A stretch of 64,000 bases of DNA from the NCBI RefSeq assembly GCF_000142905.1, contig NW_013657662.1, forward strand, positions 62,001 through 126,000, in the 5' to 3' direction. Source of the stretch: Thecamonas trahens ATCC 50062. Its lineage: Eukaryota; Apusozoa; Apusomonadida; Apusomonadidae. Below the pieces are notes generated by a model. The model had not been told where the DNA came from and searched no databases. It worked only from the letters and a program-made list of their open reading frames with translations. This document shows positions 49,501 to 58,105 of this stretch, in pieces. How positions within the stretch are numbered: position 1 is the stretch's first letter; every line of letters starts with the position of its first letter. A program made the translations under genes and the position numbers.

Positions 49501-52500
49501 TCAGTACCACTCTCGCCCTCCTTTCGCGACTCCTTTCGTGACGCCTTGAGCGACTCGTACGCATCCGAGCCCAGGAACTCGCGCTTGGCGCGCATATACG
49601 CCTTCTTGTCATCGCGCGTGTACTCCGACTTGGGCTTCTCGCGCAGGTGCTGGGGCACCCACGAGCGATCCGTCCTGTCGACCACCGGGCCGACTTCGCC
49701 GAGCGAGTCCGACTTGGACTTTTTGTTGGCTCGGAGCTGCTGGTAGGCCTCGCGACCCAGAAAGTCGCGCTTCGCCCTGTTATACCGCTTCTTGTCGTCG
49801 CGAGTGAACTCGGCCTTGCGCTTCTCGCGCAGATCCGCAGGTACCCACGACCGGTCTTCTTTGGCTTTGCGGGTCAGCGTCGCCGGCTCGGGCCGCTTGG
49901 CGACTTCCGGTGTAGCCGCCAGGTCGGCCTCGGCGCTCGCACCGCTCTCGTTCACCGCGTCCTCTTCCTTGCGCGACCGCCGCTCGCGTAGCCGGCGCTC
50001 GTACTCGTCCTTGCCCAGAAAGTCGCGCTTGGCCTTGGCGTACCGCTTCTTGTCGGCACGGGTAAACTCGGACTTGGGCTTGTACCGCAGATCGGCAGGC
50101 ACCCACGGGCGATCGTCGTCATCAGCAGCATCGGTCGCCGGTCCACTAGGCTCGGCCGTGGTTCCAGCTTCGCTCTCGTCCGCCGCCTCCTCCTTGCGCG
50201 ACCGCCGCTCGCGCAGCCGGCGCTCGTACTCGTCCTTGCCCAGAAAGTCGCGCTTGGCCTTGGCGTACCGCTTCTTGTCGGCTCGAGTAAACTCGGACTT
50301 GGGCTTGCCTTGCAGATCGACAGGCACCCACGAGCGGTCGTCGTCATCAGCAGCATCGGTCGCCGGTCCACTAGGCTCGGCCGTGGTTCCAGCTTCGCTC
50401 TCGTCCGCCGCCTCCTCCTTGCGCGACCGCCGCTCGCGCAGCCGGCGCTCGTACTCGTCCTTGCCCAGAAAGTCGCGCTTGGCCTTGGCGTACCGCTTCT
50501 TGTCGGCACGGGTAAACTCGGACTTGGGCTTGCCTTGCAGATCGACAGGCACCCACGAGCGGTCGTCGTCATCAGCAGCATCGGTCGCCGGTCCACTAGG
50601 CTCGGCCGTGGTTCCAGCTTCGCTCTCGTCCGCCGCCTCCTCCTTGCGCGACCGCCGCTCGCGCAGCCGGCGCTCGTACTCGTCCTTGCCCAGAAAGTCG
50701 CGCTTAGCCTTGGCGTACCGCTTCTTGTCGGCACGGGTAAACTCGGACTTGGGCTTGCCTTGCAGATCGGCAGGCACCCACGAGCGGTCGTGGTCGTCAC
50801 CATCGTCCTTGCCCTTCTCGTTCTCGACACTCTTTGGTGCTGCTGCTGGCGGCGTCTTGTTCTCCATGCCAGTGGCAGCGAGGCCGAGGTCCGACTCGAG
50901 CGACGACTGGCGCGATGACTGGCGCGACGACTGGCGAGAGTTGGAGCGCAGTTCCATAATCTTGGCAAATGCCTCGTCGCCGAGATGCTTGCGCTTCGCC
51001 TCGTTGTACGCCTTTCTCTCCTCACGGGAGAGCGAAGTGCGCGGCCGGTTGCGAAGGCCGTCAGGAACCCACGGGTCGCTCGAGGTATTTGCACCAAACC
51101 GCGGCGAGTGCGACGGCGAGAGCGGTGCCGAGTCAGGCAGGGCCAGTTTGCCGTCGTCGGTCGAGCGGGGCGCGCCGGGGCGGCGCTTGCGCTCCTTGAG
51201 CGCGAGGTATGCCTCGGTGCCCATGTATGCGCGCTTGGCCTTGTTGTACCGCTTCTTGTCCTCGCGAGTGTACTCAGCCTTGGGCTTGAGCCGCAGATTC
51301 TCCGGGAGCCACGACTTGTCGTCAGCGTGCTCGGAGGCAGTCACCGGCGGTGTCGGCTCGCTAGCGGACGGCATTGCCGCAGACGGCTCTTCAGCCTTGC
51401 CGCGTGCCTTGGCCTTGGCTGCCTGGTATGCCTCGGCACCAAGAAACGCGCGCTTGGCCTTGTTGTACCGCTTCTTGTCCTCGCGGGTGTACTCGGCCTT
51501 GGGCTTCTCGCGCAGGTCGGCAGGCACCCACGACCGGTCCTTCCCGCCGTCGGCCGGGAACGAAGACTTCTCTTTGCCCGGCGACGGCGCGTGCACGATG
51601 ACCGGACCGGACATAGAGGTGGGCAGCTCCGGCAGCGGGCGCTTAGGCGAGCTCGGCGGGCGCGCAGGGTCGGCGGCGGCGACGGCGGTGGCCGCGCTGC
51701 CGGACTCGTTCGACGTCTTGGCCGCCTGGCGCATCTCGTTGTACACCTCTTGACCAAAGTAGTCGCGCTTGGCCCTGTTGTATCGCTTCTTGTCCTCGCG
51801 AGTAAACTCTGACTTGGGCTTGGTCCGCAGGTCGGCAGGCACCCACGAGCGGTCGGCTTTGGGGTCGGCTTTGGGGTCGGATGACGCGGGTAGGTCCGGC
51901 TTGGTCGGCGACGGCGGCAGGACGCGCGGCGACATTGAGAGCACACCGCCCGATTCACCGGTAGCCTTGACCGCCCGCAGGCGCTTGTACTCGGCCTCGC
52001 CGAGGAACGCGCGCTTGGCCTTGTTGTACCGCTTTTTGTCATCGCGGGTAAATTGGGACTTGGGCTTGTCGCGCAAGTCGAGCGGAATCCACGACCGATC
52101 CTTGGTGGCGTCGGGCACAATGAGAGCAGCAGGCGCAGACATGGCCGAGTTGGCGCCGGGATCCGAGTCTTCGGCGGCGGCGGCCTCGGCGGCTGCCGCC
52201 CGCAGCGCCTTGCGGCGCTTGTGCTCGGCATGCACCAGCGCCCGCTCCTCGGGCGTCATCGCATGAAGCTTGGCCTTCTTGTACCGGTGCTTTTCTTTCG
52301 GCGTCATTTCCGACACCGGCTTGCCGCGCAAGTCCTCGGGAATCCACGATCGGTCGCGCGACGTCGACATCTCTTCCAGAATTGACGACCGCTCGTGCGG
52401 CGCATGACTTCCGGACGACTCGGCCGGCGCGCGCGGCGCGACGTGGCGCGCGAACCGCGACCGCGCTGCTGCGCGCGCCTCGGACTCGAGTCGCGGGTGC

Positions 52501-53420
52501 AACCCGGGTTCGGCGCCGGCATCGGCCTGCACGCCACCATCGTCGAGCGCCTCGGCACGGACAGCCTCCAATGCCTCGGCTCGCGCTTTGCTGCGAGCGC
52601 GAGACTGATCTGCCCGCCGCTCTGCGTGACGTTGGGCCTTGCTGGACGATGCACGCTGCGCCTCTACCTGCTCGTCGTATGAGCGGGCAAAGTCAATGGC
52701 CTCGGGCCGGACGCCGGTCGACCGAGCTGCCGCCTGTCGGCACTGCGCACGCTCCATCGAGCTCAGCAGCGGCTTGGGCTTGGGCAGCTTGACCACGCCG
52801 GACTGTGACATGATCTCCTCGCGGACGAGAACAAACGCCTCGGCCCGCGCCCGACGCCGCAGCCGCGACTGCTCCATCCGCCGCGCAGCATGGCGCGCCA
52901 GCTTGCGCTGCATTTCGGAGCCAGACGCCACCGGAGGCACGCACTCGGCACCAGCATGCCGCAGCGCACGCCGCTCCGCATCGTTGTCGTTGTCCTTGCG
53001 CTCGGTGCTTTTGGCAATCCGGATCGGCCGCGAAGCCGGCTTGAGCGGGCTTGGCGCCGGCTCGCCGTCAAAGCCGGCCGAGTTCGACCGTGGCGTCGGG
53101 CCCTGCGGCGTGGGCATCTCGATCTCGATTGAGAGCTGCACGTCCATTTCGCTGTTGCTGCTCGCGGCAGCGTCGTCGTCATCAGAGAGCTCAGGTGACG
53201 AAGAAGCCGACGAAGAGTTGGCCTCGGGAACTGGCGAAGACGTCGGGCCTCCGGCCTCCAACGGCGGCGAGTGCGCCTCGTCTGCCGCGGCAGCCTTGCC
53301 CTCGCCGTCTTCTTCCGACGGCAGGACCTGCTCAGGCTCGACAAGTCCAGCAGCAACCGCCGCCCACTGCGCCATCATCATGTCTGTCTGCAGCACCATC
53401 GCCTCGTTCTCGTCCGACAT
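46553..53420 (-). CDS. giant Trp-Val-Pro repeat protein, family not recognised (one frame break)
   Basis: About 2290 residues in two overlapping minus-strand frames (53420 to about 49100, then to the stop at 46553). It carries about 19 copies of a 40-45-residue module: D-R-S-W-[VIL]-P-x2-L-x2-K-P-K-[SA]-x-[FY]-T-R, then [DE]-KK-x-Y-x-[KR]-AKR-x-[FY]-[LM]-G and a Tyr/Arg-rich helix. About 13 copies lie in the first frame and six in the second, spaced by acidic Ser/Glu/Ala linkers. Four neighbouring modules are 225-bp near-identical tandem copies. The last 250 residues, after an Arg-rich region, look beta-rich and globular (TRFTVLEAEGTQYVPVAV, YVFSIAVDVIFEGI). The frame break lies at 49100-49130 in an Ala/Glu/Lys-coding stretch and closes if one A is added to each of two A3 runs. 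Met at 53420 (MSDENEAMVL) is the first ATG; the frame extends upstream to 53636 through hydrophobic codons, so an upstream exon is possible. Confidence 0.75.
49971..50795. repeat. 225-bp tandem repeats in the giant repeat gene
   Basis: Copies start at 49971, 50196, 50421 and 50646, each 225 bp; the fourth diverges after about 50795. They are nearly identical even at silent sites, pointing to recent duplication or gene conversion. Each encodes 75 residues: one Trp-Val-Pro module plus its acidic linker. Confidence 0.95.
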
Positions 53421-54002
53421 CTCGCCGGCGGCGTCCCCACTCACCGCTTCGGACTCGCGGCGGGAGAGCACCTTGGTCGGCGTCGGCACTCGATCAAGGC
53501 TGTCCCCGTACAAGCCGAGTAGAGCCCCAACCAGAACCGCAGCACCCCATACCACACCCGCAGCACCCCATACCACACCCACCACAGTGCGTACCGCACC
53601 CGCCACACAACCTGTGAGTTTCACCTCTAGCTCTGGCTACCTCGTCGTGAAGGCACCGCCCAAAAAATGGCCTTCTTCCGCTGGCAAGCCGCCACCACCA
53701 CCTCCCGCCGACCGGGCGAGGAGGCACAACGTACTTGCCAGACGCCAGCATGGCCTCCCACTTGGCGGCCTGCTTCATAGACGCCTCCTCGGCCAAAAGC
53801 CGAGCAGCGTCATCCCCACCAGGCTCTGACATGTGCAGGGGAGGGAGGGGAGAGGACAGTGGTGCAACGCAGTGGTGCGCTGCCACGACCACGACCGTGC
53901 CAAGGCAAACGTGTTGATCATGATCATGATCGGCCATGACGACCGCGTTGGCGATCGCGATCGGAGCTGGCAGCGCCACACCCATCTCTGCCGCCTCCCG
54001 CC
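53421..54002. other. divergent region between the repeat-protein and NDUFB8 genes
   Basis: Contains a perfect 21-bp duplication (53539-53559, 53560-53580). On the minus strand two frames are open across it: one hydrophobic (GVVWGAA twice, continuous with the repeat protein) and one Cys/Gly-rich. A minus-strand frame starting at ATG 53832 (MSEPGGDDAARLLAEEAS) has a GTACGT donor-like site after 37 codons and could be a first exon of the repeat gene; splice phase could not be reconciled. Confidence 0.45.
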
Positions 54003-54602
54003 ATGCTCCGGACACGGACTGTTGTGAGCTCGCTGTCGGGCCTTCGCGCTGCTGCGGGAGCCTCCATGGCGATGCCTACCCGCACTGCATACACATGGGA
54101 CCAGCGTGCCGAGGCTGAGCGCCTCCGCGTTGAGGAGGGCCGCGTACGTCGTCCTCTTCCTCGTCTCCCCTCCCCTTCCAACCCCCCAACCCCAACCCCC
54201 CCTACCGCACCACCTCCCACCCGTCGCAGAGACTTGCTCTGGTGGCTCGCCTCCCCCTCCCCCTCCCCCCTCTCGGCACGTTACTCACCATTTCATACTC
54301 TTCTGCGCTCTGGGGGGTGGCACTGCGCGGTATGATTGCAGCTCCATGAGGAGGCCGATGTGCTTGACGAGCCCATTATTTTCGACACCGACCCGTACAT
54401 CACGCCCGGGCGGGCGCTCGGCGCGCTGGGGCTGGCCTTTGTGGGCATCGGCGCCTTTTACGGATTCTTGACCATCATCGATCCGTCGCAGTCAAACCCA
54501 GCCGTTCCGCGCGAGTTCCCCTTCAACGGCCTCCATGTCGAGCTCGGTGGTGATCCCGATGTCGTGCCGGCCACCGCTTCCGCCGATGCCGCCGACGAGT
54601 AA
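54003..54602 (+). CDS. NDUFB8: mitochondrial complex I subunit NDUFB8-like (two exons)
   Basis: Exon 1 is 54003-54143, the intron 54144-54341 (GTACGT to TTGCAG, C-rich) and exon 2 54342-54602; 133 residues. The N-terminus (MLRTRTVVSSLSGLRAAAG) is Arg/Ser/Ala-rich without acids, a typical mitochondrial presequence. Exon 2 has one membrane span (ALGALGLAFVGIGAFYGFLTII) followed by AVPREFPFNGLHVELGGDP, matching the conserved intermembrane tail of NDUFB8/ASHI (YPYNNLYLERGGDP in mammals). NDUFB8 is an accessory subunit of the complex I membrane arm. The intron position is supported by GTACGT, also seen at the ESF1 donor. The TAA stop is part of a GTAAA motif, 43 bp from the convergent calpain-like stop. 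Confidence 0.82.
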
Positions 54603-54645
54603 ATGATCTTGTTCCCCCTCCCTCTCTCCTCTCCGCCGTCTGCCT

Positions 54646-57558
54646 TTACCCCGAGTAAGATGCCGACGACGAGCCGGTGACATCGTAGATGGTAACCTGG
54701 CGGGTGAGGCTGTACTTGGCAGCGCCCCGCCGCGATGGAATGCGCTCAAAGACGATGAGGATCGAGTCTCCGGGGCTGAGCTCGTGGTGCAGCTGCTCAC
54801 GCTTAACTCGCTTGACTCGGGTGCGAACCTTACCAGCCCTCTTCTTGAGAGCGGCACGCCGTTTCTTGGCTTTGCGCTTCCCGATTTTCAGCCGGAGCCG
54901 GGCCTGGTCTGCAGCCGGGCCCTTGAGGGCGAGGAGCGACGGTGAGTCCGAGTTCGACTCGGAGGCTGACCACGAGGTTGGCGACGCAATGGACGATGCC
55001 GACTGTGAGGGCGCCGAGGATGACGGTTCGGGCGTCTCGCCGACAGCGCGGATACGCATGTTGGTCAGCTTGACCTCGAGCGTCTCGACGAGTGCTTTGG
55101 AGTCTTCGAGGTTGCGGACGACCATGACAAAGTAGTCGTTGTTCTTCCACTCGTAGCGGAACACATTGCCTGCACCCTGCTGGGCGTAGTTGATCTTGCG
55201 CCCGTGCTTGATGGCGAGCCGGCGGAGCTTGGACGAGCTGAGGGCTGACGCCAGGCGCGACGATGGCCCACGGGCCTTGGCTCGCTTCCGGGCCTTGCGC
55301 AGCCGCGCGATCTCGGCTGCTGCCGAGTCATGTTCGGACGACGACGACGAGCGCAGAGTGCGAGCGCCGGTACGGGCACGCCGGCCGCGACGGAGCTTCC
55401 GGCTCGGGGTGGCGCGCGACAATTCAAGGGCGCGGCGCGGCTTGGCACGTATAAGCGCCTTGGCTGCGCGCGCAAAGTCTGCACCCGCGGCTGGCACTTT
55501 GGCCTTTTTCCGGGCCTTGCGATCCTCAAGTTTGCTGGCCTTGATCTTGTACGCCGCCGGCTTGCGCTTGGCGACGCGCGGGAGCGGGACAAGCACAAGC
55601 CGCAGCTGCCCGCCGCGCGGCGAGAGGTGGACGCTGAACGAGTGGACGTGGCGCACGTTGGATCCGCGGCGGACCACTGTGAGCATGTCGGGCTCCTCGG
55701 CAACAGCATAGTTGGTCATGTCGAGCGAGACCTTGCCATGGATGGCGACCGAGCGCGACGGGTTGCTAAAGACAAGCGCTCGGCCAAGAGCGCCTGGCAG
55801 CGGCACGTCGTGGACAATGACATTGTGGCTGTTGCCCTTCAGCGTCCGCCCGTCCTTTGCGTGCGCCGCCAGGTGGGCGGCGACGGTAGGCGCGACGAGG
55901 CCGTGCCAGCCAAAGCTGTCGACGTCGCGGAGCTCGATTTCGGCGTCGATGGCTGGCGACGTGTAGAGCGCGAGCGTGACCGGGTTGGAGCTCGCCGAGT
56001 TTGTCATGGCAAGGAGCGCATATTGGCCGTACCCGGTGATGTCGTAGAGCGCGTCAGTGCGGCCGCGCGACGAGCTCCACTCGCCCCACGGCGAGCGGGC
56101 CTGCTCGAGCCATTCACCAGAGGCGAGATCGAGGACCACAAGATCGGCTGGTGAGCTCTTGGTTATGAGTGAGAGCCAAAGCGTGCCGGATGGGACGGAC
56201 CGGGTCTCGCTAGGCGCGAGGTGAATGTTGGGCCTGACGGTGATGAGCGCACCGACGGCATACATGTCCTCGCCAAGAACCCGCTGGTTCGTAGTGGCTA
56301 GCGAGGTGAGACTCCACTTGGGCGCAGCAAAGCTGGCGGTGACAGAGTCAAAGACCTTGACAAAGTCGTCGATGGCCATCCACAGCGCACAGCCGTCGTC
56401 GTTCCATGAGCCAGCAGTGAGTTGCGACTCGGACTCGATGGAGGCAGACTCAGAGGCCGATTCGGCCGCGCCATGGGCGGCGCGAGCGAGCTGGTCCTCG
56501 AGCCGCGATGACCAAAACGCCCAGTCTGGCGACCATGCGCCGGTCCACGACGCGGCGCCGTCGGGGTTGGCAAGCAGAACGAGAGGTGTGGCCTTGCGGG
56601 AGCCCGGGCGGGTGATTCGAGCCGTACGCAGGACGGTGTACCGCGACGAGGCAACGAGGCCGCGGGTTGGGTGCTTAACAAAGGCAGTGAGTGGTACATG
56701 GGCGTCGGACATGAGGGCGAGGGCGGCGAAGACTGCGTGCGGCGCGAGGCCAGCGCCCAACGCGAGCGACTTGGCCGGCGCACCGGTGAGGACCGGCCAG
56801 ATCTCGAGCGGCGACGCGATGGCCATGGCGGCATACGAGCCCATGGCCTTGGCAACCATCTTTTCAAAGACCAGCGCCCACGAGCCCGGTGGGCGGCGCG
56901 AGGCCCGGCCGAGCACAGTGTTGACCCCGAGCGGGATGTTGGTGCTCGAGCGGACAACGACCGGGAACCAGCTGTCAACGCCGAGGCTGCGGGCCATGCC
57001 GCCGACGGCGAGCTGGCCGTAGACTCGGCCATCGGCAAAAGAGGCGTCGTGCTCGACGACGCTCTGCAGCAGCGCTGGAGAGGCAGCCGCGGTAGCTTGC
57101 AGGACTGCAGCCATGCCGTCGCACGGAAGCAGCGAGCGCGGCTTTCGGCGGCGGCTCATGCTAGTCAGCTGAACATGGGCAGGATGTGGCGCCCGTGGAA
57201 AGACCTCCATATCGGCGCGGCCGATCTGACGCCACTCCACCCGAGATGCCTTTTGCCATGCCCCGAGGATGCCGAGTGCAGCCGAGCCGTGGGCAAACTC
57301 GTCGTCTTCCCATGAGCACTGCAGCGACGATCCGAGATCCGACTCGGATCGGGAGCCCCCCCGTGACCTCTCCGCAACACGTGTGGCCCCAGCTGTAGTC
57401 TGCCTGCCGATGTTGACATGTCCTTTGCCCACAGCCCTTCGCCTCGTTCTGCCAGAGTCCGAGTCGAAGTCGGAGGAGTACGGCGAACGCGAGTCGGAGG
57501 AGCACGACGACGAGGACTGTGTCGAGGACGACGTCGCTCTGCGCTTCTTCCTCGACAT
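54646..57558 (-). CDS. calpain-like protein, catalytic His apparently missing
   Basis: A 970-residue intronless ORF. Residues 115-360 follow the calpain protease core: LLPCDGMAAVLQATA aligns with the Cys loop (Cys146 kept), GRVYGQLAVGG with the following beta sheet, WALVFEKMVAKAMGSYAAM with the LLEKAYAKLxGSY block, WPVLTGAP with the LTG motif, and LLANPDGAASWTGAW with the NPWG motif (Asn331 kept). Where active calpains have GHAY, this protein reads SSRY (about residues 304-307), so the catalytic His is not present. Residues 490-650 fit a calpain C2-like domain. The C-terminal third is Arg/Lys-rich with nuclear or nucleic-acid-binding character (RRGRRARTG, KIGKRKAKKRRA), unusual for a calpain. 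Most likely an inactive calpain scaffold. The start is the ATG at 57558. Confidence 0.7.
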   Translation of the reverse strand: MSRKKRRATSSSTQSSSSCSSDSRSPYSSDFDSDSGRTRRRAVGKGHVNIGRQTTAGATRVAERSRGGSRSESDLGSSLQCSWEDDEFAHGSAALGILGAWQKASRVEWRQIGRADMEVFPRAPHPAHVQLTSMSRRRKPRSLLPCDGMAAVLQATAAASPALLQSVVEHDASFADGRVYGQLAVGGMARSLGVDSWFPVVVRSSTNIPLGVNTVLGRASRRPPGSWALVFEKMVAKAMGSYAAMAIASPLEIWPVLTGAPAKSLALGAGLAPHAVFAALALMSDAHVPLTAFVKHPTRGLVASSRYTVLRTARITRPGSRKATPLVLLANPDGAASWTGAWSPDWAFWSSRLEDQLARAAHGAAESASESASIESESQLTAGSWNDDGCALWMAIDDFVKVFDSVTASFAAPKWSLTSLATTNQRVLGEDMYAVGALITVRPNIHLAPSETRSVPSGTLWLSLITKSSPADLVVLDLASGEWLEQARSPWGEWSSSRGRTDALYDITGYGQYALLAMTNSASSNPVTLALYTSPAIDAEIELRDVDSFGWHGLVAPTVAAHLAAHAKDGRTLKGNSHNVIVHDVPLPGALGRALVFSNPSRSVAIHGKVSLDMTNYAVAEEPDMLTVVRRGSNVRHVHSFSVHLSPRGGQLRLVLVPLPRVAKRKPAAYKIKASKLEDRKARKKAKVPAAGADFARAAKALIRAKPRRALELSRATPSRKLRRGRRARTGARTLRSSSSSEHDSAAAEIARLRKARKRAKARGPSSRLASALSSSKLRRLAIKHGRKINYAQQGAGNVFRYEWKNNDYFVMVVRNLEDSKALVETLEVKLTNMRIRAVGETPEPSSSAPSQSASSIASPTSWSASESNSDSPSLLALKGPAADQARLRLKIGKRKAKKRRAALKKRAGKVRTRVKRVKREQLHHELSPGDSILIVFERIPSRRGAAKYSLTRQVTIYDVTGSSSASYSG

Positions 57559-58105
57559 ACGCCAGGCGTGCCGGTGAGCTCGCGAGCAGGCAGTCGAGTC
57601 TACTGACTAGTGGTAGTGTGCCAGTGGCCTAGGGCGAGTCGGCCGCGCCTTGACACCATTGCTCTGCCCGAGAGCAGCCAAAGACTACGATCTTCCAGTG
57701 CCGGCGGTGCGATACTTGCCACGCACTTGGATCCTCCCACGATGCTACTGCTGTTGTGCATGGTGCTCGCAGCAGGCCGTACCCTGTCTCTCAAGCCGCT
57801 CACCAACCATGGGGAGCCACAAAACCGTCTGCATCAGTCCAAGGCCAACCAGCCTCCAATCATTTTGTTCGTTGGCCTCAACTGTTCCCTGGAGCCAAAA
57901 GGATGGTTTGGTTTGGCTCACGATGATCATGGTATTTGCCATGAACAGAGTGATCGGTACAAACGTGCTCCTCTTGACAGACCTCCTCCTTGCTCGTCGA
58001 CCTGCGGGTGAGTACGGACGACACACAACTCTCCGAAGCGGAGCAAGCGGAGAGAAAGTTAGAAGAGTATGTTACCGAATAAGTAGAGTGTACCTCATCC
58101 TCTCT
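57559..58105. other. divergent intergenic region (calpain-like / kinesin-14)
   Basis: About 550 bp, lower GC. The kinesin-14 frame stays open through part of it but the translation has no coding character. No other gene is visible. Confidence 0.5.

Noticed and set aside
57650-58105. Upstream extension of the kinesin-14 frame as coding sequence
   Set aside because: Open, but the translation is rich in Cys, Trp and Arg without pattern, and conserved sequence begins only after a splice acceptor-like site near 58346.
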